A stretch of 64,000 bases of DNA from Cymodocea nodosa. Its lineage: Eukaryota; Streptophyta; Magnoliopsida; Alismatales; Cymodoceaceae. Where the stretch lies: NCBI GenBank assembly GCA_036874045.1, contig CM072342.1:270501-334500 (forward strand), read 5' to 3'. The notes below the pieces were generated by a model, which was not told the origin of the DNA, searched no databases, and saw nothing but the letters and a program-made list of their open reading frames with translations. Position 1 is the first letter of the stretch. Every line of letters begins with the position of its first letter. Shown piece by piece: positions 1 through 11,718 of the stretch. Position numbers and translations under genes: made by a program.

Positions 1-184
1 ACTGGAAATTGTTATTGTAAAGATACAAAGAGTCCGGACGCGTACAGGAGGACACAACATGATTACACTGAATATTTTATTTGAAGTTCATGGGCTTATC
101 AGAGCTCCAACGCAAACAAATGACAAGGTTCGCCAGCGATCAAAGTTGTGATCATTCAGACAGATGGGGCGCTTTCCTTTCTCA

Positions 185-1380
185 TCACGCGTAATGGCAC
201 CTACCACAACCTGCGAAAGGCAGAAGAGAAGAAGTTCGAAAAGAAACGGTACGGAGGAAAAGGAGAAAGCAAGTGAGGAGTTCGACTCAAGATCATCTTC
301 TTCTTACTCGGGTCTGTCTCGGTGATAAGCCCGGAGCCCTTGAAGTGGCAGTTCCAGTAGTTCCTGCCTCTGGATTGGTAGTAGAGGTTCATGGCAACGG
401 AGGCGTGGCTGATGAGACTGTTTGGGAAGTAGCAAGGGCACCCCTTCCTCAGAACGCCGCAGTCCACCTTGGAGCATGCGTAGTTGATGTTCGCCAGCAG
501 AGTTGCAACATCTGATGATGGCTTTGCAACGCACCATGTTTTCTGCGGTCCAAAACAAAAAGCAGCATTTGTCTTTCCAATGATGTGATGACTCAGATAA
601 TAAATATATATGTGGTGTGGCCTGTTCTGTTCGTCAAAAGAGATGATGCATGCACAAAGGAGAGGAAATCGAACTCTTATGAGTTTGGCACTCTGGGACC
701 TACCCCTGCCTCCACCGACAGCAAGTTCCTTCCTGCAAAAGCTCACACCATGTCACTAAAAGACCACACCAGTTCTTTTTTTGGAACTCTGTTAGAAGAT
801 GAGTTGCAACAAGCAGGAAAACATGTACACTTCTACTTTCCAAAATCTTTGATTTGAAGAGGAAAAAAGAAGAAGAGTGTAGCTTTTCCCAAGAGCAGGA
901 AACTTTGGTGGATTGTATGGGAGGTGGCCTTTTATCGTTACATAATCACCAGCGGAGGGGAAAAAGCACGGATTCTTCTTAACCAATAATATTCAAATCA
1001 GAAGGAAGAAACTCCCAATTATTAATGAATGTTGCAGGCAGATCTAGGAGACCCATTTCGGATGACAGCTAATAATTCCCTGAAGGAGGAAAGTAACTGA
1101 AAATCCAGCAATCTAGTTTCCACCAGATTTGAAAGCACCGACGACAACAATCCATGTCATGATCGTGCAGGCATTCGAATGAAACATCGATATCGAAAAA
1201 AACAAATAAATAAGAAGAATGGAAGAAAGTACTCTTTTCCATTGAGAAAGCGAAGGGTAAAACAAAGTGAGTATAGCGGAAAAGAATGTAAGCACCAGAG
1301 ATACCTGAGCCCCCGGTGAGGAGGAGTACAAGCAAGAGATAAAGTGAGGCCACGGGGAGAGCAGAAGATGAAGCACCCAT
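185..1380 (-). CDS. X8 (CBM43) domain secreted protein, callose-binding-like
   Basis: I read four exons on the minus strand: 1380-1305, 732-704, 542-308 and 210-185, with GT-AG borders and matching phases, giving about 121 residues. Residues 1-26 are a signal peptide with a leucine-rich core. The X8 domain starts at TWCVAKPSS and carries the family's spaced cysteines and the NLYYQ and DPS signatures, ending DPSCGRCHYA. X8/CBM43 domains bind beta-1,3-glucan (callose) at the wall or plasmodesmata. The protein ends just after the domain, with no hydrophobic GPI-anchor tail, so it is probably soluble and apoplastic. It resembles the short single-X8 proteins of Arabidopsis (At4g05430 type) by recall, not by search. 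The 29-nt second exon is inferred from strong splice sites and from being the only piece seen that restores phase. Binding to callose is a family inference. Confidence 0.8.
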
Positions 1381-3049
1381 GTCTACCTATTCTCCTCTGC
1401 TGCACTGACGGAGAGAGCGGTTTCCGGTGGTTCTATCTATTTAATGGGAAATCGACAACGCCAAAGACAAAGTTCACCATTCAAATAAAATAGAAGATGG
1501 CATTGCCAAAACAATAAAATAAAATAGAAGGTGGCATTTTCCAATTGGTGACGTCTGTATGCTTTTGGCGACTGGAACGAGCATGACCGCCCGCCGCTCA
1601 GAATGCAGGCAGACGGAAACTGCACGCACGTGAATCCTCCTCGTTATTTAATCTGATGGTTTCCACGCGAATATTTTTTTTTAAAAAAAAGAGCAGAGGA
1701 GTTTCATGAAAGTAGATGATTGGTGTATAATTTGATCCAAACATTGCAATTGGAGGCTTACGCCACAGATTTGTACAGAGAAATTAGGTTAATTTCTTTC
1801 TTTAAACACCATGGGTACACTTACACCCTCTATAAATGCATGGGGGCATAGATTAATTGGTTATCAAATGTCTATAAAACATACGATAAAGGCTTTTCAT
1901 TTCAATCAGATAACCACAAGTCCTTTGATTTAAAAAGGTGGACCGACCTGACATTAGATTTTAAATTTGCATGCCTTAGATGGTTTCAAATCATTCATTA
2001 AAACAGACAAGCCGTCCCAACTGGAAAGAAAAGTTGAATCATGTGAACATCTCTGTACCGCAGCAGCTGCTGTTTGTTTGCTGCAGAATTTTTGACACCT
2101 ATGATTCCCCTTTCCCTTCTATCTTGCCTATCATATGCCTGGTGGAGGGGGACAAAATGATCGACTTTTTCCTTTCAAGCGGTGTTAATCATGATTTTCC
2201 ATTTCTGTTCACATTTGTTTCTGTAATCCAGCAATGATTGGCGGGCAGACAGGCGAAGGCCGTTTCTCAACTACATTACATACACCTTGGGCATGGAACA
2301 TTTTGAAGGGAACTGAGAAATGCGGACATTTCCGGCCATATTCTCTGTTCTCCTGCATGGTGGCCAATTTCGCCGATCTTTTCGAAATTCAACCACTCCA
2401 ACGTCAACCCAAGAGACGAATATATTGAAAATAGATTTCAAAGAGATCTAAGGATAAGGATCAGGCTTACACCATGAAAAACACTACCCCTTTGATATTA
2501 GCACGTACCAAAAAATATCAGCTTTCATGCATGAGAAGATCTTATACTTCACATCTTTAACACGAGCCATCTAACCTTCTCTTCTTTCAGAACTTACTTC
2601 CTTTCTAGTACCTAAATTCACTACTGTTATTAAGGCAGAAAGATGGTATAGTATCTATTCTTAACGGTGGTACTCACAGTCAGGTTAATATGGTATCTTA
2701 ATATTAAACAATCATTTTCAGAAAAAAAAGGCAAAAAGCTCAAGTAATCAGACGACAACAAATATTTGCCATTGCCATTCTCTTTATTGCTCATTCATTT
2801 CCCGAAAAGCATAAAAACATGTTGAAATATTCAATCTGATGTATGCTAACAGGATCGCCCATTCTTTTTATTACTTGAACATAAAATAAGCACGGAAACC
2901 ACTTAAAAGATAAACATAGAAACATCAATTGACATGAGTCTCTCTCATAAGCAACGACCAATGTTTTGTTTTGATCACCACTAACTGGAGTGGACAACAA
3001 GTCTATCACATGCTTACTGCAACTTAATCCTGTGGTTACACTGAGAATC
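1381..3049. other. Intergenic region between two minus-strand genes
   Basis: The part near 1381-1700 is the X8 gene's upstream region. The part near 2780-3049 is the likely 3' UTR of the glutathionyl-hydroquinone reductase gene. Short open frames between 1980 and 2430 show no recognisable motifs and no splice-linked partners. I see no repeat or RNA gene here. Confidence 0.5.
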
Positions 3050-5324
3050 TTAGGAGCTGAATCTTTCCCGATCATGTGGTATAGAAAAATCTATATTGGG
3101 CCCAGCAGGAACAACGCCAAACGGATTGATTGTTGGGTGGCTTCCATAATAATGCTTCTTAATATGCTCCATATTTACTGTGCTGCTCATTCCAGGGAGT
3201 TGGTAAATGTCTTTTGTGTAATTGAAAAGATTGGGGTACTCACGCAAGAGCTTCTTGTTGCACTTGAAATGGACGACATATACCTAGCAGCAGATCATAT
3301 TGTTAGACTAACAAGTACTAGCAAACAAATCTTCTTCCATAAGCATCAGAATGAGAAAAATGAATGCATATCTTCTCAAGTTATTATCGTGTAAAGAAGT
3401 TGAAATTATGTCTCAGTATCTGAAAAAAGTACGAACAATGTACATCCTACAGAACCAATGTGGCTTACTAACTATGAAAATTTATGCATGCCCTGATTAA
3501 AAAGTTTTCAAAGAAGATTGAAATCAGAATATTTTAGGTTCTTGTAAGGCCCTATAATTTTTGCCTCTAAAGTTACATGTCTGATTTCCTGTACCTCATC
3601 AAATCTTATAAGAGTAACAAACAGGCGAATATCAGCCTCTGTCAAAGTGTTTCCACATATATAACGTTGTTTGCTGAGAATTTCCTCACACTTATCCAAT
3701 GCTTGATACAGTTTCTCCACAGCCTGAACAGTTTAAACCATATTTGAATACCAAGATTTTAGCAACAACACAAAATAAAGTTTGCCATCTGAAAATGATG
3801 AAACAAATGCATCAAACAAATAGAGCTTAAAATAAAAATAGAAAATGTGCTGTAAAAAACAAGAATATTATGCATTTACCTCATCATAAGGTCCTTGTTT
3901 CTTAGCAAATCCACACCTGTAGACACCATTATTTATCTCTTCATATACCCAAGAATTAACTTCATCAATTCGAGATTGTAAATGAGAAGGGTAGAGGTCC
4001 AAAGCAGCATTTCCAGCAATATCGTTGAACTCAGTGTTCAACATCCGAATGATCTCTGCACTTTCATTGCTCACGATGGTTTTAAGCTTTTTGTCCCACA
4101 AAACCTGTCCATTTCAATGATAAACATGTTTTGCAACATCAGACAGAAAAATAGGAAGATTTCAAAAGAAAGAGAATTAGACACCTACTGGAACAGTGTA
4201 TTTTCCAGAATAATTTGAACTGGCAAGACTGTAAAGATCTCGAATACTTCTAGCTCCATTGAGATGGTCAGGTTCAGCTCCTGGTTCCTCAGAATTACTT
4301 CCAGGAAATACCCATCCATAATGCTCTTCGCCCTCTTTTGTCCTTTCCCATATAGGCTTCACAGACTATGTACATTCACAAACACTGCTTAGAGATTACT
4401 TAAAAGAAAGAAAAAAAAAAAAAAACACAAAATGTAAGCTGAAACATTATGTCAGTCATTTACCGTAAAACTAATAGCATCGTCAAGCCCCTTGATCTTC
4501 AAATAAGACAAGCATCTAGATGCCCAAGGGCATGCATATGACACATAGAGATGATACCTACTAGCTTCTGCTGGAAATTGCGATGTTTTTTCTTTTGAAA
4601 TAAAATTACGAAAGGTTGATGGAGTTCTGATGAAAGCACCAGATTCTGTCATCTCATCAAGAGCTGTACGAGCTGCCATCACAGGAGTATGCTGAACATT
4701 AACCAAAAAATGGAAGGGCTGTAAGAAAAATATCAAGGGTTTCCATATCCATTTAATTTCCTTTAGTCCCTCGGCTTTGTTTTGGTCTTATGTTAAAGCC
4801 CTTCTTCCCAAGAAAGCAAATTAGGAAAAAAGAGAGACCACCATTCAAGTTTATGTTTCTAAGCCTAATACTTTTCTTTGCTTAATATAATCCTGCAATC
4901 TAAGTGAATTTTGTAGAATTTCTATGAAAATTACAAAAATCAATACAAACATGAGATAAGGAATTCCAACTAAACAGAAGAACCCTCAATTTTAGAAACA
5001 ATCCCGCCATCTAAAATCTACTTACGTTTCCATGCAGAACTATTTTTTATTTGATGATTTTTTATGTACAACTCTACAACGTAATATTTCTCACCAACTA
5101 CTAGAGAAACTTCTCTATTGAAGGTAAATCTATCATTCTACTTTGAAATTCAATTGAGATGAAACGCGGAAGGTACAGAAGCTTGTGCCGTCCAAAACGC
5201 ATACCTTGAGGGAGAAGGATTTCAGGAGGGTGGGGGAGTAGACCAGCTGGCAGAAGAGATTGGACACCATTGAACCGTTCCCTTCTCGAGCGGGAAGACG
5301 AAAGAGAGACGACTCAGCGAACAA
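3050..5324 (-). CDS. Glutathionyl-hydroquinone reductase (GST Xi/ECM4-YqjG family), probably organellar
   Basis: Six minus-strand exons are supported by GT-AG borders, all in phase 0: 5324-5205, 4691-4464, 4365-4189, 4104-3880, 3723-3595 and 3283-3050 (370 residues). The family reduces glutathionyl-hydroquinones to free hydroquinones with glutathione. The thioredoxin-like N-terminal domain holds YACPWASR (about 92-99), with the catalytic cysteine at C94 in the CPWA motif. Other family landmarks are [30 protein letters not shown] and, in the all-helical C-terminal domain, [13 protein letters not shown] and NPFGVVP. Exon 1 encodes about 40 residues that may be a plastid or mitochondrial targeting peptide. 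An in-frame ATG at 5270 is an alternative start (352 residues). The gene is head-to-head with MSRB1, about 820 bp apart. It looks intact. Confidence 0.88.
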
Positions 5325-6147
5325 ATCTCCCAGAACTTGGGATGAGGACGGAGGGGAGGGGGGATGGGTGGTCGGTACTTATACAGACGCATGACTGCCG
5401 GCCGGAGACGCTGGGCCGAGTTGAGGTGGGCGGGCCAATCTTAGGAGGTGGGTGGGAGGAAATACGTAGGCAAAGCGTCACCCTTACCTCACACTATTTA
5501 CCTTTTTTTTAATATTGTGCCCGCGGTACCTAGGGTTTTTTAAATGTTAATTATTTTTAATATACGCTGTCGTATTTAAATTTAAATAATTTGGATTCAA
5601 ATATATGTTTTTTTTTTTTCTCATATAATATGCAATTTGTCAACGTCAAATAATTATATTTCAATTCGTCATTTTGTATTAACTAAAATATCTTGACTGG
5701 GCTTTGATTAGATTTAGATATATCCAAATTTACACAGATCAACCTTGCAAAAAAAAATCACATAGATCCGTTTCATATTACATATCTTAATAATAAATAA
5801 GTAGAATTCAGATTCAAACGTAAAAATCACCATTATTTACAAAATATAAATAGGCAGAATAAACTGCTAAATAAATAAATATAGACAGTTGTGAGATTGT
5901 AGTTGCCATCAAATGAAAGACGTGTTTTGAAGGTTGGACGAAGAAAATCAGATTTTGAGACATGAGCCCGACCAAATTAAATCATCTTCATGGATGAATT
6001 CTCCGAAACATTTTTTAAAATAAGTAAAATGAAATTCTCCTCCTCACCCGTCCACCGGCGAAGCATGAGGTTGATGATCGCATACGTGGCAGAATGAGCT
6101 CGTCCCACGTGGCAGATGATTGAGTTGTTCCTGCAGAATAAGATACG
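5325..6147. promoter_or_regulatory. Divergent promoter region with two ACGTGGC elements
   Basis: This AT-rich spacer separates the two divergent genes. Close to the MSRB1 start lie two copies of ACGTGGCAGA, with cores at 6084-6090 and 6107-6113. The second contains a perfect CACGTG G-box at 6106-6111. ACGTGGC is the core of ABA- and stress-responsive (ABRE) sites bound by bZIP factors, which would suit an oxidative-repair gene. The role is inferred from motifs only. They may lie within the 5' UTR. Confidence 0.4.
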
Positions 6148-9100
6148 ATGACCGTCGCGGTTTCTCCACGCACAACCCCAACAATGGCGGCCATCACCAA
6201 TGCTTCCATCTCCCTTCGATCCGATGGCTTCTCGTTCCTGCTCGCGCCCTCTCGTCTGAGGAGGAATCCGATACCCAAGTGGAGTTCTCCTCCTCGGAAA
6301 ACCTTCCGAGCCATGGGCTCCTCTGCCTCCTCCCAGAACACCAACAACGTCCAAGGTTCGTCGACGATTTCCCCTACGAAAACGGGAGAATCGGGTATGC
6401 TGTGTGTTTTTACGTTTCTTCCTCGGAAGAATTCATTGCTTGGGTCGACTTGGATTAGCGTGACTAAAAAAGAGTTCTTGTAAACTTATGCTGGTGTTAT
6501 TTTTGTTGTTGTTGCACTTATTTTTCTGCTGAGAGACTGCTCCTTTGATTTTTTTCCGAATCCAAATTTTCCCGAAAAATTGGTTTTCCGTAAACTCTGT
6601 TCGGAAGTCCAATTTGACATATGTTGAGATTGCCTTGTGTTTTGGTTTTACATGTACTTACAGCAACTCTCTGCCTTTCGTTTGTGTTGCTATTGCTTGT
6701 TTTTTTTTTTTATTAACCATGAAATCTTTGTTTGACATTTGAAATTGCTGTAAATTTTCGTCCTTTTACTATGTTTATATATGATTTAACAAAAATCATC
6801 CTATTTTCGAGAGTTGCAAGTTCTTCCATGTGATAATACTTTCTGCTTGGCTTGTAAAATGGTTGGCAAGGAAATGGAGATCACTTGGATGTTGTTTTAT
6901 TTAATAGCTCTGAGTTTGTCATTGTTTCCTTCCAATTACCGAAGCTTATAGAATCGGAAAATAAAAGCTTTATTATGGCTAGATAATATTTAGATTTATA
7001 TATTGCCACCATCCACACGTCAATAATCTGTTATTTCTGTCGGCTTAGCTGTACGAGAACTACAAAGACACACGAATACGTCATTATTTAAAGAAATAAA
7101 TAAAGACATCATCGACATCATCAGAACATCCCGAAGTACCTATTTAGGAATCAAGAAACTGAGAAATTCTTGTAGCAAACTTGAGGGACATCTTGAAGCT
7201 GGTAGGCAGGATTAAAGCGATGCCAATAGCTCTGGGTTTAAAGCGATCCATGATTAAAGGGACATCTTAAAGTGATTTAGTTGAAAGTTTTTTCCAATTG
7301 CCATTAACTCATCACAAAATCCCTTAAAACGATGAATGTAATCATTTAAAGAAGAACAAGAACTTTGTTTTTGGGTTTGTACCTGATGAAGAAAAAACTC
7401 CTTTCCAGAGAAGAATGGGTAAACACACCTTGTAAGGCACCCAAACTCTCTTGGACTTGCCAAGACAAACAACAATACTCAAGTCTTCTTCAGACAGTTC
7501 CAGTTATCCACCCTTTTAACTCCAAACTTAAAAAAAGAAAAATCCAGATTTGGTGCTTCTTTAACAATCCCTTCTTTATCTTTAACAAGAACAATAGATT
7601 TTGGAGTCTGCCTGCCTCCATCAGTGAAGGATTTGAATGCTTGCAAGTTAATGAAACCCAAGATTTGGGTCTCTAAAAGTACAAAAGTTCAACATTGATA
7701 GATGACCAAACAAAATTTAAGACATTTAGACTAACAAGATAGGGAAAATTTTCAATCTTTCTTGCCGATGTCTCAATTTGTTAGGATTGAGTGCTACCAC
7801 TACATTAAAAGTTCGAATAGATAGTGAAGATTCAATACCTCCTTATAAATTGGTAGTACCACATGCTGTTTGAGTGTGGACTTGACCATCTAGGGATGAG
7901 GCTGCACCCTAAATTGATTGAGGGTCATCACTTGATTATGAAGCACCTCTTCGGGCCTCCACCTACGACTAAGGATTTTTTTGTTGGCCACATGCGAAAT
8001 ACTTCCCTTTAGCATGTAGTTGGCACCCCAACAATCCCCCTCCTCTCAACGATGTGCATCCACATGCATAGGTGGGAATTCGAACTTGGCTTTGATATTA
8101 CTTGTCAGGATTGAGTGTTACTACTACACTAAAAGCTCAAATTGATAGTGAGGGTTCAACACCTCCTTATAAGTTGATAGCACTATGTATTGTTCGAATG
8201 TGGATTTGACCATTTGAGATTGAGGTCACACCTTAGATTGATCGAGGACCATCATTTGATCACGAAGCACCTCTCCGAGCCTTTGCCCACAGCTAAGGAT
8301 TTTTCTGTTGGCCACACGCAAGACCCTCCCCTCTAGTGCATGGTTGGCACCCCAACATGGTCCTTTCCGATGTTCTAGTAAACTATGAGGATCCTTCCAC
8401 ACTCATGATTGCCATTGTAACACATCGTGAACTCCTTACCAATTGCCTCGATACCATTAAGATGTTGTGGACTTGCTATTGGGGAATAGGATGAGCTGTG
8501 ATGTTCTTCACAAGTGCAAAATCATTGTGGTGAAAATTGAACAAGAAGTGTGGAGAGAAATGAGATGCATTGCGCTAGATTGGAGCAATGTCTCCTTTTA
8601 TATTAATCAATTATCAAGATGTTATTACAAGATATTTAACAAATAATTTAACAAACTTAACAACTATTGTATCAGTCCATTTTCAAATATCAGCTTGTAA
8701 AATTTATTGATGTTGCCATTTTGCTCATATTAAATCATATAAAATTATTTTCTATCATAAATTACTCTAATCATTTTTTGATGCTGTTAAAATTAAGGAA
8801 AATTAAGCAATTGTCTATCATTTTGCTTGCTTTTAGGGTTTTTCAAGTATGAGACACTATATAGAGTATAGTCACGTATGTAAAACAATGAATTCAAAAT
8901 ATTTTTTATAATGTAAAGTTTATGTAATCATTGTAAAAACATGTACCATACACCACAAACAAATTATCAAGCACTTCATTATGGATTAGAATTGAGGAAC
9001 CTATGTGATGAACGTCACTATGTAGTCAATGGCAGTTATTGTTAGGATGGCAAAGACTGACAGATTGAGTCAACATGATGCAGTGATCAGGGACTCTGTT

Positions 9101-10465
9101 GCCTATCCACAAAGAATGGGGAGGACTGGAGGTGCCAAGAGCCCAAGGGTTAGTTAGAAAATGTGTGGGTGAATGATAAAGTCCTGGCAGATGGAAATAA
9201 ATGCATTGGTGGTGGGGTTTTGGTTTAAATTTCTCTTTTTTCAAGAAAGGGAATAGGAGTTTGGAAGGTATTGGATCTGTCTAAATGGTTTAGTGTAGGT
9301 GAGACAATCAATGAAAAAAATAGGGAAGGACACTAATATAGGTATGAATGAATTTTTGGCCATGCAACACAAGACACTTCCCCTGAGGCATCTAAATGTG
9401 CCTCTGTCCCTGGACTGCAACCAGAACAACTCCCATCTTATTGACACAAAGCCTTCATTTGTGACCTTCTGAAGTGCTTTAACCGTTCCTTTTAAGAAAT
9501 TTACTTGTTGAAGTTTGTCAAATAGGAATTCTGTATAGTAACGTAATGTTCACTCTCAGATTGTTCCAGCTAGATAAATAATTCTTTTTCATTCTCTGTT
9601 GGTCCTCAATTTTCTGATTTTCATGGTTGTATACTTGAAGAATGAATGCCTTCTAGTGATTGGGCATGGCCCATTGTACACGCTTTGCAGGGTCAAGTAA
9701 TACTGACCATTCTTCTGTTAACGATGATGAATGGAAACAACGTCTTACAAATGAGCAATACTACATAGCTCGGCAAAAGGGTACTGAAAGGGCTTTCACT
9801 GGGTATGATGTCTTCAGTCGTCCATAACCCTTGTGTTGTTTTCTTGTGGCATCTGCGATTCAGGAGGCTTGGTTTCTCTACCATCCTTGACAAGTTAACA
9901 CTTACTCTTCACTACATTATCAACTACAGGGAGTATTGGAACACCAAAAGTCCCGGAACATACCACTGTATCTGCTGTGATACACCCCTGTTTGAGTAAG
10001 TACTGTTTTACACGGATGATCTCCCGAGTGTTGTAAAAACCTTTCAACCATTCTTTCTGATTTTACTTGATGATTTCCGATGTGAAAAATGTTCGATGTT
10101 TATTTTGGTTGTTCAGATCAACCACAAAATTTGACAGTGGAACTGGGTGGCCATCTTACTATCAACCGATGGGAGACAATGTAAAGTCGAAGACTGACTT
10201 GTCAATCGTTTTTATGCCACGGCAAGAAGTTCTTTGTGCTGTTTGTGATTGCCATCTCGGCCATGTTTTTGATGATGGGCCGCCACCTACAGGAAAGCGA
10301 TACTGCATAAACAGGTGATGGTTTTCACTTCTCTATCTGCATTCTGTAATTCTTCCAGTTCTGTTAGTGTTAGTCTTGACCATGTTCCAAATTTGATGTT
10401 ATTAGTCATAACAATGGTTTTTTATTCCATCCAGTGCATCCTTGAAGCTGAAGCCACGGCAATGA
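6148..10465 (+). CDS. MSRB1: Plastid peptide methionine-(R)-S-oxide reductase, MSRB1 type
   Basis: Five exons, 6148-6394, 9691-9802, 9930-9995, 10117-10314 and 10435-10465, join with GT-AG borders and consistent phases into 217 residues. The enzyme reduces methionine-R-sulfoxide in oxidised proteins. Residues 1 to about 65 form a serine- and arginine-rich plastid transit peptide. The SelR domain follows, from about 94. Zinc-binding CxxC pairs are C133/C136 and C182/C185. The catalytic cysteine is C205 in RYCINS. The position that is cysteine in two-cysteine MSRBs (FDSGCGWP) is threonine here (T151 in FDSGTGWPS), which is the hallmark of plant MSRB1. The domain order and wording match Arabidopsis MSRB1 from memory. 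A second in-frame ATG at 6184 is an alternative start. Intron 1 is 3.3 kb and carries old transposon sequence (separate entries). The coding exons look intact. Confidence 0.9.
7250..8660 (-). mobile_element. Decayed copia-type LTR element fragment in MSRB1 intron 1
   Basis: On the minus strand, 7254-7475 reads as a copia gag fragment ([20 protein letters not shown]), and 7479-7661 as a further gag-like piece. A primer-binding-like stretch GGTATCGAGGC lies near 8450, so the LTR would be to its right. The element is a broken, old fossil. It sits in the intron antisense to MSRB1 and is interrupted by a TRIM at 7779-8357. Confidence 0.5.
7779..8357 (-). mobile_element. TRIM-like miniature LTR retroelement nested in the copia fragment
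   Basis: Two direct repeats of about 250-270 bp flank only about 60-70 bp. On the minus strand each repeat starts TGTTGGGGTGCC and ends CAATCCTRACA. The short middle holds a primer-binding-like site (TAATATCAAAGCC, near 8085-8105) and a purine tract (GAGAGGAGGGGGA, near 8040) directly before the second repeat. This is the arrangement of a terminal-repeat retrotransposon in miniature, with no coding capacity. I see no matching target duplication. Confidence 0.6.
8661..9690. other. Remainder of MSRB1 intron 1
   Basis: AT-rich intron sequence. I recognise no gene, repeat family or RNA here. The intron ends in a good acceptor (TTTGCAG) at 9684-9690. Confidence 0.4.
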
Positions 10466-11394
10466 GCATATCGTCCTAATTCACGAAGGCCTCAAGAAAT
10501 GCAAGGAGATGTCTGATACGTAGGAAGAAAATACCCATGTATAATAAGTACTGTGTTATATCTGTAATGCTGACCTTGAACATATGCGAGTACCTTAGAC
10601 CTTCCTTATCTTCCAATTTAGCATAACTACCATAGCAATCGCAAGGATTGCAAGAATAGGATTTTATGGTGGCACCGATCTATCAGTTCTGGTTTCTTTC
10701 TCGGCCAATATTCTGAGCGGGCGATCCAAAGGTGGATTCATGGATATTTGCAGAAACTGTTCCAATCATTCTTTGAAATTTAATATAGAAAAGTGGAAGG
10801 AAATATTACAAAGTTCCATAATATTTCAAAAGATTAAATCAACTAAAATATTTTTGATCTTTTGTAATTTGAAATTGAACAGAATTGATGATTGTTTCTT
10901 TAGGTACGATAACCAGGCCTTCCATACGTACTCGACATTACATCGAGGTGGGTTTCTAACTTTTTTTTTTCCGATTAAATAGAGATGAGGTGCAGACATC
11001 TTTCATATATGTAAAAATAAAATAAGTGGATATTTCTCGCATAAAGTTACTTGTGGAGATGCCTTGCAAGATACGTGTGCTGAGTCAAAAATATTTACGC
11101 ATATTGCAAAGAATTGCAAAAAATTAGATCAACATTAAGATATGTGCCAATCATATAAATAATAATAACCAATTATTTTTTGTAATTTATAGACTACCTT
11201 ACCTTAAGCAATATCCAACGTACGACATTGCCATCATCAAATAATTTAGCTGAAAAAATTCTTCGAAGTAGAAAAGGAAAGAAAAATCTGATGTACAATG
11301 CAATCAGCCACCTATGACGACATTTCTTGATGACTCCGAATTCCTATACCATCTACGTGTGTCCACCTCAATAAAATAAAAAACAAAGCAATCA
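10466..11394. other. MSRB1 3' end and spacer to the LHCB1 array
   Basis: The left end is the MSRB1 3' UTR. The rest is AT-rich and without recognisable coding sequence. An AAAAATCT at 11282-11289 matches the CCA1-binding consensus but lies 430 bp from the first LHCB1 gene, so its role is doubtful. Sequence shared with the other LHCB1 promoters begins near 11395. Confidence 0.4.
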
Positions 11395-11718
11395 GCACAA
11401 AAAAAAAGGGCCATCGGCAAGGAGTGAAGTGATGTGATTGGCGGATGAGAAGAGAAATCCTGGACAAGTCATCTACACCACAAGTCCACCGCAGGCAGCA
11501 AAAAATCGAAGCGTTCGTGTGGCTGCGAGTGAGCGGCACCGGAGACCATGAATCTGGTGGGCGAATGAGAGAAGCCATAAAGATTTTCTCAGGGTAAGGA
11601 ACGATCCATCTTCTCCGACTTGCTTGCCTATATCATCTACCGCCCACGCACCACAACCCAACCAAGCACGTCCATCGCAAGCACGTCTATCCATCGCCAC
11701 CTAGCAAACACCATCACC
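11395..11718 (+). promoter_or_regulatory. LHCB1 copy 1 promoter, both GATA motifs altered
   Basis: The promoter has an inverted CCAAT (ATTGG, 11437-11441) and a TATA box CTATATCA (11628-11635), 91 bp before the ATG. The two GATA/I-box motifs kept by the other five copies (GATAAAG and GGATAAGG) read CATAAAG (11576-11582) and GGGTAAGG here. The distal promoter homology seen upstream of copies 2, 3, 5 and 6 is absent. The GATA pair between CCAAT and TATA is a conserved light-response feature of LHCB promoters, so copy 1 may be regulated differently. Confidence 0.6.

Noticed and set aside
1980-2428. Adjacent 85- and 64-codon plus-strand frames
   Set aside because: No recognised motif, no splice link and ordinary composition. 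They are consistent with chance.
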